Shown here in pieces: positions 22,757 through 30,756 of a stretch of 36,815 nucleotides of DNA. The stretch spans positions 1-36,815 of the forward strand of contig CAJTSE010000027.1 in assembly GCA_910578815.1 (NCBI GenBank), read 5' to 3'. Numbering within the stretch: position 1 is the first letter of the stretch; each line of letters starts with the position of its first letter. The notes under the pieces were generated by a model. The model saw nothing but the letters and a program-made list of their open reading frames with translations. It searched no databases and was not told the DNA's origin. This DNA is from an uncultured Acetatifactor sp. Its GTDB lineage: Bacteria > Bacillota > Clostridia > Lachnospirales > Lachnospiraceae. The translations under genes and the position numbers were made by a program.

Positions 22757-23523
22757 TTTATCATTATACGCGTGAGGATGTTATCGAAGCGTTACGGAAA
22801 ACGGGAATTGAACATGGGGACAGTGTTTTCATTCACAGCAACCTGGGATTCCTCGGAATGATGAAGGACTGCGGGACAAAAGAAAAGCTGTGTGAAGCAT
22901 TTCTTGATGCGCTGAAGACCGCCGTAGGTGACGAGGGAACAATTATATTGCCTGCCTATTCTTACTCCTTCTGCCACGGAGAACTATTTGACCCGCTTAC
23001 GACAGGTACAACATGCGGAATGCTCTCGGAATATGTCATTCGTAACTACGGCTGTAACCGAAGCCTGGACCCCAATTTTTCCGTCTGTGGTTTGGGGCAA
23101 AATATGGACTATTACAAGAACTGCAATGTGCACGAAGCATTTAGCGAAAATTCTTTCTGGGAACGGCTGATCAAAAAAAGCGGCAAGATCCTGTGTATTA
23201 ATTTTGACGCAGGCTCCACACTGATTCATTATATTGAACACCTGAATCATGTTGATTATCGTTATAATAAGGCATTTAACGGCATTAAACTTGTAGATGG
23301 CAGACAGCTTCGGGATTATGCGGTACATTTTGTTTATGATTATGAGAAACCGGGAGATGCCTACTACCCCTGCAGAATAGATTCCCTGTGTAAAGCAGAC
23401 GGTATTGTAAAAACAGCCTGTTTGGGCAAGGGAAGCATACTGGCCTTTTCCGCTAAGGAATATGTTGATTACATTAGTGAACTGTTGAAAACACGCCCGC
23501 GCATACTTGTAAAAGACGAGTAA
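22753..23523 (+). CDS. AAC(3)-family N-acyltransferase
   Basis: 256 residues of the antibiotic N-acetyltransferase fold (PF02522). Recognisable are VFIHSNLGFLGMM, EGTIILPAYSYSFCHGELFD, SEYVIRNYGC, SLDPNFSVCGLG and SGKILCINFDAGSTLIHYIE. In aminoglycoside acetyltransferases the SLDPNFSV motif usually has His where this protein has Asp, so the catalysis or substrate may differ. Homologues in surface-polysaccharide loci acylate amino sugars. The gene overlaps the acyl carrier protein by four bases, which suggests that its donor is acyl-ACP rather than acetyl-CoA. A role in antibiotic resistance is not implied by the context. Confidence 0.82.
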   Translation: MIYHYTREDVIEALRKTGIEHGDSVFIHSNLGFLGMMKDCGTKEKLCEAFLDALKTAVGDEGTIILPAYSYSFCHGELFDPLTTGTTCGMLSEYVIRNYGCNRSLDPNFSVCGLGQNMDYYKNCNVHEAFSENSFWERLIKKSGKILCINFDAGSTLIHYIEHLNHVDYRYNKAFNGIKLVDGRQLRDYAVHFVYDYEKPGDAYYPCRIDSLCKADGIVKTACLGKGSILAFSAKEYVDYISELLKTRPRILVKDE

Positions 23524-23547
23524 GATAACCACACAATAGGAGAGCGT

Positions 23548-24612
23548 ATGAAAAAAAAGCAGACTTTTGAAATCATGGACGTAACGTTAAGGGATGGCAG
23601 CTACGCTATCAACTTTCAGTTTTCTACCAATGATGAAAAGCATATCTGTACCAGCTTAGAAAAGCTGGGCCTTAAATATATTGAAATAGGCCATGGAATG
23701 GGTGTGGGCGCAAGCAGCTTGAAAAACGGACTTGCACTGCACACAGATCAGGAATATCTCCAGTGCGCACAGACTCATCTGAAATCTGCGAAATACGGGA
23801 TGTTCTGCATTCCCGGAACGGCCTCCCTTGAGGACATTGATCTAATGGCGGAATACGGATGCTCCTTTATCCGCGTCGGCACAAATGTGGAAAATATCGC
23901 TCAGTCGGAGGAATATATCAAGCGCGCCAAAAAGCATCATATGCTGGTGATGGCAAATTATATGAAATCTTACGCTGCAACCCCCGAAGAGTTTTCCGAG
24001 GCAGTGAAGCATTCGGAAAGCTGGGGCGCCGATCTGATCTATATTGTTGATTCAGCCGGCAATATGATACCGGCCGACATCGAAAAATATTACAATGCCA
24101 TTCGTAATTGCAGCAGCAAGATCAAGACCGGCTTCCACGGGCATAATAATATAGGTCTTGCCCTGTCTAACAGCCTCTTTGCGGCAGAACTGGGCATAGA
24201 CTTTATAGATTGTTCTCTTCAGGGATTGGGTCGCAGCTCCGGAAACACCTCACTGGAGCATTTCATCATTTGTCTGATGCGGCTGGGCTATGACATTTCG
24301 ACGGATATTATTTCCATGCTGCTTGACAGCAAAAAGTATATTCATCCTTTTATGAAGAAGGCCGGCATTAATCCAATAGACACCATTTGCGGCATATCCG
24401 GCTTCCATACAAGTTACCTGAAGGAAATCCAAAAATGCTCCGTTAGGCATGCCGTAAATCCTCTGCTGCTGATCGACGCATACAGTAAACAGGACAAGGT
24501 AAATATGGACACACACTTATTGGACGAAATCGCAAGGCATCTGCCAAAGGACGAGCAAAGCGTGGAAACCGTTGATTTTATGGACTATTTTGGTGCGGAG
24601 CAATGCAGATAA
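23548..24612 (+). CDS. 4-hydroxy-2-oxovalerate aldolase-type enzyme
   Basis: 354-residue DRE-TIM metallolyase. The signatures are DVTLRDGSYAINFQFS (Arg-Asp pair), IEIGHGMGVGASS, and GFHGHNNIGLALSNSLFAAE (metal His-x-His), then FIDCSLQGLGRSSGN. Characterised members join or split pyruvate and an aldehyde to give 4-hydroxy-2-oxo acids. The usual partner, acylating acetaldehyde dehydrogenase, is not present, so this copy probably works in biosynthesis, building a hydroxy-oxo acid for the acyl pathway. GGAGAG precedes ATG 23548, 24 bases after the acyltransferase gene. It converges with holB 17 bases away. Confidence 0.87.
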   Translation: MKKKQTFEIMDVTLRDGSYAINFQFSTNDEKHICTSLEKLGLKYIEIGHGMGVGASSLKNGLALHTDQEYLQCAQTHLKSAKYGMFCIPGTASLEDIDLMAEYGCSFIRVGTNVENIAQSEEYIKRAKKHHMLVMANYMKSYAATPEEFSEAVKHSESWGADLIYIVDSAGNMIPADIEKYYNAIRNCSSKIKTGFHGHNNIGLALSNSLFAAELGIDFIDCSLQGLGRSSGNTSLEHFIICLMRLGYDISTDIISMLLDSKKYIHPFMKKAGINPIDTICGISGFHTSYLKEIQKCSVRHAVNPLLLIDAYSKQDKVNMDTHLLDEIARHLPKDEQSVETVDFMDYFGAEQCR

Positions 24613-24629
24613 ACCTGCCGCTTCGCCTC

Positions 24630-25622
24630 CTACCCGTTCTCCTGGATGGTCAGCATCAAAAGCTCCATAGTAAGCTCAAAATTCACATTTGCATCCAGCC
24701 GTCTCTTCGCCTTTTCCAGCGCTTCAATGACCGTCTCTATGCCCTCATAGCTGCTGCGCTGAGCGGTTTTGCGGATGGTCTGTATTTCCTCCCTGAAAAT
24801 CAGGTGATTTACGTCATTCGTGGCCTTGAACAGCAGCACATCCCTGTACCATATGGCAAAGATGTCCAGATAATCGCTGATCTCCAGCTTGTACTCCATA
24901 ACCTTCTTAATGGCAGCAATGATTTCATTCAGCTCCATATCCCGAATGTATTTCAGCAGAGAAAGCGCCTCCGCCTTCACATTTTCAAAATCCTCACTGG
25001 AAGCCAGAGCTTTGGCCTTTCCTACATTGCCTCTGGCAAAAGCCACGCAGACCTCCGCCTTATAATCGGGAATCTGCAGCTGCTCCATAAGATATTCCTT
25101 TACCAACTCATCTGGTACAGGCTTCATGTTCAACACCACGCAGCGGCTGAGAATGGTAGCCAGCAGAGAATCCACGTTGGCGGTAAGCAGCATAATAACC
25201 GCATAGGCCGGCGGTTCCTCAAGGGTTTTTAAAAGTGCATTTTGAGCCTGGGGCGTCATCTTCTCCGCTTCGTTAATAATATACACCTTGTAGGGACTGC
25301 TGTACGGCTTAATGATTACGTCATTGTTCACCTGGGCGCGAATGTCATCCACACTGATGGTATTGGGCTTTTCATGACACACATTGATAATATCCGGGTG
25401 ATTGCGGGACAGCGCCTGCTTACAGGAATGACATTCCTGACAGGGATCTTCTCCCTCCTTCTCACACTGTAATGCCATGGCAAAAACTTTTGCAATAAAC
25501 TCCTTGCCGGAGGACTTTTCTCCGTTAATAATATACGCATGAGAGACCTTTCCTGAAGAAAGCGCATTCCGCAAATGCTCCTTAATCTGCTCCTGTCCTA
25601 TAATATCCTGAAATCCTGCCAT
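24630..25622 (-). CDS. holB: DNA polymerase III delta' subunit
   Basis: 330-residue clamp-loader subunit. Motifs include IIGQEQIKEHLRNALSSGKV, HAYIINGEKSSGKEF (degenerate P-loop, since delta' does not need to hydrolyse ATP), a four-Cys zinc module (CEKEGEDPCQECHSC), KVYIINEAEKMTPQAQNALL, KTLEEPP and the sensor SRC (LLATILSRCVVLNM). ATG 25622 has GATGAGGG upstream. In this neighbourhood holB normally lies just before ricT; here the 8.5-kb glycan/acyl locus separates them. Core gene, expected to be essential. Confidence 0.95.
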   Translation of the reverse strand: MAGFQDIIGQEQIKEHLRNALSSGKVSHAYIINGEKSSGKEFIAKVFAMALQCEKEGEDPCQECHSCKQALSRNHPDIINVCHEKPNTISVDDIRAQVNNDVIIKPYSSPYKVYIINEAEKMTPQAQNALLKTLEEPPAYAVIMLLTANVDSLLATILSRCVVLNMKPVPDELVKEYLMEQLQIPDYKAEVCVAFARGNVGKAKALASSEDFENVKAEALSLLKYIRDMELNEIIAAIKKVMEYKLEISDYLDIFAIWYRDVLLFKATNDVNHLIFREEIQTIRKTAQRSSYEGIETVIEALEKAKRRLDANVNFELTMELLMLTIQENG

Positions 25623-25722
25623 TGTACCCTCATCCCCCTTCTTTCGTACCCTTATTTTCTTCTGCTGATATACATCCGCCTCCGGCGGCAGTGCCGACTT
25701 CTTCGGCGCAAGCTCTTACCCC

Positions 25723-25822
25723 GGTGAAAAACCGGAAGAATGCCTGCCATTGCACACTTCCAGACATGCCGCCGCAACTGCCTTAAATAATTGGTGCAAA
25801 ACCGGAAGAATGCCTGCCATTG
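25723..25822. repeat. Two 30-bp direct repeats, 70-bp period
   Basis: 25723-25752 and 25793-25822 are identical in 29 of 30 bases (core AACCGGAAGAATGCCTGCCA). They lie in the 289-base gap between yaaR and holB with a CCGCC/GGCGG hairpin on the left (about 25677-25690) and repeat copy 2 on the right. No gene is visible in the gap. Confidence 0.6.
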
Positions 25823-25848
25823 GCATTATTCGGTGTGCATAGATTCCG

Positions 25849-25913
25849 TGAGGCGAAACTTAGATTTTCTTAGGTTGCATTCTTTTCAATCTTAGAAAAT
25901 CTTTTCGCCTTTT
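25849..25913 (-). repeat. Modular hairpin repeat, copy 2 (last module only)
   Basis: A stem with arms GGCGAAA/TTTCGCC and AGATTTTCT/AGAAAATCT, matching the last module of copies 1 and 3. On the minus strand it begins right at the yaaR stop codon and would act as a terminator-like hairpin for that gene, although no T-run follows. Confidence 0.65.
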
Positions 25914-26352
25914 ACATAAAAATATCCAGCAACAGCCCTCGGATTTCCCCTATCTTATTTAAGATCGCCAAGTTATCCTTCTCGTCCTTCATCAGCTCCT
26001 GTGCAAGCTGATCCAGATTTTCATCCACCAGCCGGATGATCCCGTAGACCCTGTGCCGGCCTCTCCTGTCCAGAAAATTTTCCCTGGAAAAAGAATGAGA
26101 ATGGGTTACTACCTCATTTAAAAATTCCTTCACCAGCCCCCGATAATGCCTCATATCCTTTACATCCCGGCGCTTGGCCAGCTTATTACCCTGCATGGTA
26201 ATTTCTTCCATAAGACTTTGCAGCTTTGTCTGCAGCTCCGCCTCTTCAATATGGCTGGCAAGCATAAATTTAAAGGTGCCGTCTGTGGGCTGTGCCTCCC
26301 GCGTCTGTTCCACCGGGGCAGCCTGACTAACCTGATTTACCTTGATCTCCAT
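25912..26352 (-). CDS. yaaR: YaaR family protein (DUF327)
   Basis: 146 residues, helical and charged. The C-terminal part LVKEFLNEVVTHSHSFSREN followed by RRGRHRVYGIIRLVDENLDQ and a final helix is the DUF327 pattern; the first 25 residues are variable. Function is unknown in all species that I know of. The position between a nucleotide kinase gene and holB is the same as in Bacillus (tmk-yaaQ-yaaR-holB), which supports the name. The stop codon abuts hairpin repeat copy 2, and copy 3 lies in its leader. Confidence 0.88.
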   Translation of the reverse strand: MEIKVNQVSQAAPVEQTREAQPTDGTFKFMLASHIEEAELQTKLQSLMEEITMQGNKLAKRRDVKDMRHYRGLVKEFLNEVVTHSHSFSRENFLDRRGRHRVYGIIRLVDENLDQLAQELMKDEKDNLAILNKIGEIRGLLLDIFM

Positions 26353-26429
26353 ATGCCTGCCCTCCCTTCTGCATTCTCATCAAACAGCACAAATATTATC
26401 AGGCATCCTTCATTTCTCATTCTTCCTAA

Positions 26430-26579
26430 CATGCCGGCGCCGTCGGCACAAGCAATCCAGCGGAGCTAAAGCTCATGGAACTAAAATTTCAGGAAGAAGG
26501 CTGATTTTGCGTTCTTCACGGCGAAACTTCGATTCTCTTAGATTGAGTTCTTTTCAGCCTTAGAAAATCTTTCCGCCTT
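26430..26579 (-). repeat. Modular hairpin repeat, copy 3
   Basis: Same order of modules as copy 1: GCCGGCGCCGTCGGC stem, GGAGCT/AGCTC stem, a GAAGAAGGC/GCGTTCTTC stem, and the long GGCGAAAC..AGATTGAG..AGAAAATCTTTCCGCC stem. The arms carry several substitutions but mostly keep pairing. On the minus strand it starts at the stop codon of the guanylate-kinase-like gene and runs into the leader of yaaR. Confidence 0.6.
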
Positions 26580-27170
26580 TCACACTTTTAACGAATACTC
26601 TATATAATCTCTGATCTGACCCAGGCACAGCTTTAAGTCGCTGTTTACAAAGCGTTTCGTAATTCCCGCTCCTAATATCTTTTCCTCGGAAAAGTCCTCG
26701 CTGTCCGCAAGAAATCTGCGGCACATTTCCTCATACTTAGGGCTCTCCTGCCTCCGCTCCCTGTTCAGGGCCCGCTGGAGCCTGTCCCCGTCGTCTAATT
26801 CTATCATCACCGGCAGGACCCTGTCCTGTCCAAAATAATCCTGAAGATGACGGTAAGCATCCAGCGTACCGATCATAATATAATTTCCGGACTCTTCGAT
26901 CTGTCCGTCATCTGCCACGAAATACCGCCATAGTCCATGGAAAGTATGATATTCTCTGTCTTCAATGATCCTGCCTTGGACTTTCATCTGCTGAAAATCC
27001 TCTTCGCTCCTGAAAAAGTATTCCACACCGTTTCTTTCTCCGGCCCGAATCGGTCTTGTAGTATAAGGCACAATTTTTCTAAGCCCCAGACCTCTGTCCG
27101 ACAGTAAACGTTTAAATATGGTATCCTTTCCGGTGGAACTTTTCCCCATCAGGCAAATGATCTTCCCCAT
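26580..27170 (-). CDS. Guanylate-kinase-like nucleotide kinase
   Basis: 196 residues with a P-loop MGKIICLMGKSSTGKDTIFK and the GMP-binding pattern YTTRPIRAGERNGVEYFF. The segment EDREYHTFHGLWRYFV is the region that in guanylate kinase binds the base, here somewhat altered. It occupies the place of tmk in the Bacillus order. Many Clostridia carry this second guanylate-kinase-like gene beside yaaR, separate from the essential gmk, so the substrate is uncertain. The gap to the pyruvate kinase stop is four bases, so the two are probably co-transcribed. Confidence 0.8.
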   Translation of the reverse strand: MGKIICLMGKSSTGKDTIFKRLLSDRGLGLRKIVPYTTRPIRAGERNGVEYFFRSEEDFQQMKVQGRIIEDREYHTFHGLWRYFVADDGQIEESGNYIMIGTLDAYRHLQDYFGQDRVLPVMIELDDGDRLQRALNRERRQESPKYEEMCRRFLADSEDFSEEKILGAGITKRFVNSDLKLCLGQIRDYIEYSLKV

Positions 27171-27174
27171 GCTC

Positions 27175-28590
27175 TCAATGTACCTCTGCTACGTGAATCA
27201 TGTTTGTAGTACCGGCTACGCCCAGCGGCACTCCTGCAGTAATGACCACCACGTCACCGCTTTTTACAAAACCTGCCCTTTGAGCTTCCGCCACAGCTTC
27301 GGCAAACAGCTCATCCGTGCTGCTCTCCTGCTTTATCAAAAGAGGCTTCACACCCCACAGCAGATTCAACTGACTGCAGACCCATTTCCTTACAGTACAT
27401 CCGATCACAGGACATCCTGGCTTAAACTTAGAAATAGCCTCTGCCGTATGCCCTGACATGGTAACGGTAATGATCGCCGCCGCATCCAGGTCCATAGCTG
27501 CGGAGCAGGTGGCGTAAGCAATGGCATCCGTAATATCCGCCTTGTCACCGTTTCCCGTCCGTCTCATCCTGGAATGGTAGTCAATATCTTTTTCGGCACT
27601 TTCAGCGATTCTCGCCATAGTTTTAACCGCCTCAACGGGATATTTCCCGGCTGCACTCTCTCCGGAAAGCATAATGGCAGTCGTCCCGTCATAAATAGCG
27701 TTGGCAATATCCGTAGCTTCCGCTCTAGTAGGCCTCGGATTGCGAATCATGGATTCCAGCATCTGTGTAGCCGTAATAACATGCTTTCCCTGATTATTTG
27801 CCATCTTAATCATCTTCTTCTGCAGCACCGGCACCTCTTCCAAGGCGATTTCCACTCCCATGTCGCCCCGCGCCACCATGACCCCGTCAGAAACCTCCAG
27901 TATTTCCTCCATATTTCGGATACCCTGCATATTTTCAATCTTAGCTATGATCTTCATATCACTGCCATGATCCTTTAAGATCTTACGCAGCTCCAGAATA
28001 TCTTCTTTACTGCGGGCAAAAGAAGCCGCAATAAACTCATATCCCATCTCGATTCCGAAAAGAATATCTTCCATGTCAACCTGGCTGATATAAGGCATGG
28101 AAAGGACTACTCCTGGTACGTTGACACCCTTGTGGTTGGACACAAAACCACCATTGACCACGTTACAGAGGATTTCCTCTCCTGAAATCTCCTCCACCTG
28201 CAGTTCAATCAGCCCGTCATCAATCAGTATTGTGGTTCCGACAGATATGTCATCCTTTAAATTCTTATAGGATATGGCGGCCTTCTCGGCCGTTCCCAGC
28301 ATTTCCTCCGTAGTCAGAATAAACTTGCTGCCTGCCACAAGCTCTGCTCTTCCGCCTTCAAAATCACGAAGGCGAATCTCCGGGCCCTTGGTATCCATCA
28401 TGGTTGCCACCGAAAGTCCAAGTTCTTCTCTCACCTTCAACACGCGCTGCAGCTTTTCCTTCTGCTCCTGCTGAGTACCATGTGAAAAATTGAACCTTGC
28501 CACATCCATTCCAGCCAGCATCATCTGACGCAGTCCTTCCTCTGATTCACATGCAGGTCCGATTGTACATACTATTTTCGTTTTTCTCAT
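27175..28590 (-). CDS. pyk: Pyruvate kinase
   Basis: 471-residue glycolytic enzyme converting phosphoenolpyruvate and ADP to pyruvate and ATP. Motifs: MRKTKIVCTIGPACESEEGL, MDVARFNFSHG, MDTKGPEIRLRDFEGG, FIAASFARSKEDI, IIAKIENMQGIRNMEEI, MVARGDMGVEI and the TQMLESMI helix. The length is that of the basic form without the C-terminal PEP-utiliser domain found in some Firmicutes. Start ambiguous: MRKTKIV at 28590 is the family start, but the AAAGG site fits poorly; ATG 28602 is an alternative. It is not part of the Bacillus version of this neighbourhood, so its insertion between the decarboxylase and kinase genes is lineage-specific. Confidence 0.95.
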   Translation of the reverse strand: MRKTKIVCTIGPACESEEGLRQMMLAGMDVARFNFSHGTQQEQKEKLQRVLKVREELGLSVATMMDTKGPEIRLRDFEGGRAELVAGSKFILTTEEMLGTAEKAAISYKNLKDDISVGTTILIDDGLIELQVEEISGEEILCNVVNGGFVSNHKGVNVPGVVLSMPYISQVDMEDILFGIEMGYEFIAASFARSKEDILELRKILKDHGSDMKIIAKIENMQGIRNMEEILEVSDGVMVARGDMGVEIALEEVPVLQKKMIKMANNQGKHVITATQMLESMIRNPRPTRAEATDIANAIYDGTTAIMLSGESAAGKYPVEAVKTMARIAESAEKDIDYHSRMRRTGNGDKADITDAIAYATCSAAMDLDAAAIITVTMSGHTAEAISKFKPGCPVIGCTVRKWVCSQLNLLWGVKPLLIKQESSTDELFAEAVAEAQRAGFVKSGDVVVITAGVPLGVAGTTNMIHVAEVH

Positions 28591-28702
28591 TTTGATAACC
28601 ATGCCTTTCCGTAACCTGCGAATTCTGACGGCGAAAAGCATACGCTTTTTGTCCTATAGTCCGCAGGCACAAATAATCGCTGAAATTTGGGACAATTACT
28701 GT

Positions 28703-30163
28703 TTATAATATTTCTTTTTCAAAATCTCCGGTTCTCAACACGCTGACCATCTGTTTTCCGTCCCTGAGATTTACCCCCTGAACTGTCAGTCCCTGCCGCA
28801 GACTGCTGAAAATTCTCCGGCACAGCTCTTCCGTAATTTTCTCACCCGGAACGAGCAGCGGAATTCCCGGCGGATACAAATTTATAAACTCCCCGGAAAG
28901 CCTTCCCGCACTATCTTTCAAGCAAACTTCCTCCTTGCACCCGTCCCAGGCTTCCGCCAAACCGGCGGCCTCCATACCTATGCTCTCCGAGCAGACAGCA
29001 TCCTTGCGCGAAGGGTCAGGACAGATTTCAAGGGATGGACCCTTCACCTGCTTTAAGCGGCTGTCCGTCTCCAAAAGGGCCTCCGCCATCCTGTCAAAGC
29101 CCTCCTGCCTGTCGTTTATGGTAAACATGGCAAGCACATAGCTTTCCGCTGCCATTTCCGGCTGTATCCTGTATCTGTTTAACAGTATATCATATAACTG
29201 CCGTCCCGTCATTTCCGTATTTTTCACGGAGATCAAAAGTTTCCCTATATCCTGCCGCTTTTCATCAACAGGCAAAAATCTCAATACCCTGCACTGAGAC
29301 AATCTTTCCCGCATCCCGTCATATCGCTTTCGAAACTCCGCAAAGGCCCTTTCTCCATCCCGTTCCAAATATTGCAGAGTGTTATCAATACTGGCCATCA
29401 GTAGATAGGACGGACTGCTTGACTGGTAAATGCGCAGAAAACGCTTTAGCAGCTCCCTGTCAATTCTTTCTCCGTTCACATGCAGTAACGCTGTCTGCGT
29501 CAATGCCGGCAGCGTTTTATGCGCACTTTGGATCACCAGATCGGCTCCCTGCCGGCAGCTATTCTCATGCACTTGGCTGCTAAATCCCAAGTGAGCTCCG
29601 TGCGCTTCATCCACGATCAGAGGCAGCCCCCTGTCATGCACCGTCTCCGCAATGCCCGCAATATCCGCAATCCGCCCTTCATAGGTAGGCGAAACCACCA
29701 GAACGGCACCTGCGTCCGGCGTCTTGTCCAGGTTCTTCTTTACCTGCACGGGTGTTATCGCCTCCAAAATATCATATTCCCTCAATACCTGGGGATATAA
29801 ATAAGAAATTTTCAAATTTCTAAGATATGCGGCATGATAAGCAGATCTGTGGCAGTTCCTCGCCATCAGAATATGTCCTCCTACAGGCAGTGCCGCACTG
29901 ACCGCGCTTAAGATCCCACCTGTACTTCCATTAATCAAATAAAAGGTTTCCTCCGCGCCGCACATCCTCGCCGCTTTCTTCTGCAGTTCAAGCAAAATCC
30001 CCTCCGGCTGATGCAGATTGTCAAAGCCGTCTATCTCCGTAATATCCATTTTATACAGCTGAGCCGGCAGTTCTCCCCAGCCGGTCCGTTTATGCCCCGG
30101 CATATGGCAGGGGTAAAGATCACTTTCCGCATTGCGGAGCAGCTTATCTAATAAATGTTCCAC
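28703..30163 (-). CDS. Orn/Lys/Arg decarboxylase family PLP enzyme
   Basis: 486 residues, aspartate-aminotransferase fold, YaaO/SpeA type. The signature PCHMPGHKRTGWGELPA, INGSTGGILSAVSAAL, LIVDEAHGAHLGFSSQVH and the PLP Lys in VIQSAHKTLPALTQTALL are present. It should decarboxylate a basic amino acid (agmatine or cadaverine formation) but the substrate is not readable. The start is GTG at 30163, two bases after the TAG of the upstream HD gene, with AAGGAATAGGA before it; the reading frame further upstream lies inside the HD gene. It corresponds to yaaO at the head of the Bacillus cluster. Confidence 0.9.
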   Translation of the reverse strand: MEHLLDKLLRNAESDLYPCHMPGHKRTGWGELPAQLYKMDITEIDGFDNLHQPEGILLELQKKAARMCGAEETFYLINGSTGGILSAVSAALPVGGHILMARNCHRSAYHAAYLRNLKISYLYPQVLREYDILEAITPVQVKKNLDKTPDAGAVLVVSPTYEGRIADIAGIAETVHDRGLPLIVDEAHGAHLGFSSQVHENSCRQGADLVIQSAHKTLPALTQTALLHVNGERIDRELLKRFLRIYQSSSPSYLLMASIDNTLQYLERDGERAFAEFRKRYDGMRERLSQCRVLRFLPVDEKRQDIGKLLISVKNTEMTGRQLYDILLNRYRIQPEMAAESYVLAMFTINDRQEGFDRMAEALLETDSRLKQVKGPSLEICPDPSRKDAVCSESIGMEAAGLAEAWDGCKEEVCLKDSAGRLSGEFINLYPPGIPLLVPGEKITEELCRRIFSSLRQGLTVQGVNLRDGKQMVSVLRTGDFEKEIL

Positions 30164-30165
30164 TC

Positions 30166-30726
30166 CTATTCCTTCCTCAGCTTTTGCAGGATGGCGCCGT
30201 GTCCCCTGCGCATGTGCAGCGTCTCCATCAATGAACACCATTTATCCGCCGTCGTAACGATCCAGGCTTCCCTGCATCTTGGGGGCACCACGGTAAGCGG
30301 CCACATGTGCTTCTTAATAATATCCTTTTCCCTCTTGGTCAGCCTATACTCCCTTGAGGCGTTTCTCAACGCCGTTCCAGGATGATAAAAGCCGTGAAGT
30401 GTATGGGGATTCTCCTTATCCGGCACGTGCCAGTCATATAGGAAATAATCATGCAAAAGCGCTCCTCTCACCAACTCCCTGCGGCTGCAGGAGATATGCA
30501 GCCTGTTGCTTAAAGCAAGGCTGCACCTCGCTACACTCAGCACATGTTCATTTACAGTCATATTCCCATGCTGAATATATTCCCTGGTCCTTCGAAAATT
30601 TCCGGAAGCCAGAATATCCGGCGCATCCTCTTTAATCTGCCTTTGGATCATGCGAAAGCGATCCAATTCTCTTTTCCACTTTTCTGCCTGCCGCTTCGTG
30701 CGCGGCCTGCGTCCTTTACCGCCCAT
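30166..30726 (-). CDS. HD-domain hydrolase
   Basis: 186 residues. A basic N-terminal 40 (MGGKGRRPRTKRQAEKWKRE) leads into an HD domain: MTVNEHVLSVARCSLALSNR with the first His, LVRGALLHDYFLYDWH with the HD pair, and IVTTADKWCSLMET with the last Asp. It is likely a metal-dependent phosphohydrolase acting on a nucleotide, but there is no clue to the substrate. AGGAAGG eight bases upstream supports the start. Its TAG stop is followed two bases later by the GTG of the decarboxylase, showing that TAG is a real terminator here. Confidence 0.8.
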   Translation of the reverse strand: MGGKGRRPRTKRQAEKWKRELDRFRMIQRQIKEDAPDILASGNFRRTREYIQHGNMTVNEHVLSVARCSLALSNRLHISCSRRELVRGALLHDYFLYDWHVPDKENPHTLHGFYHPGTALRNASREYRLTKREKDIIKKHMWPLTVVPPRCREAWIVTTADKWCSLMETLHMRRGHGAILQKLRKE

Positions 30727-30756
30727 AGATCATCCTTCCTGATTCTGAAGCCTTCA

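Noticed and set aside
22753..23523. Aminoglycoside resistance gene
   Set aside because: The fold fits AAC(3), but the motif change, the overlap with an acyl carrier protein and the glycan context favour a biosynthetic N-acyltransferase.
25723..25822. Possible two-unit CRISPR array
   Set aside because: Only two repeats, a 40-base spacer, no cas genes and no further units; it lies in a housekeeping gap.
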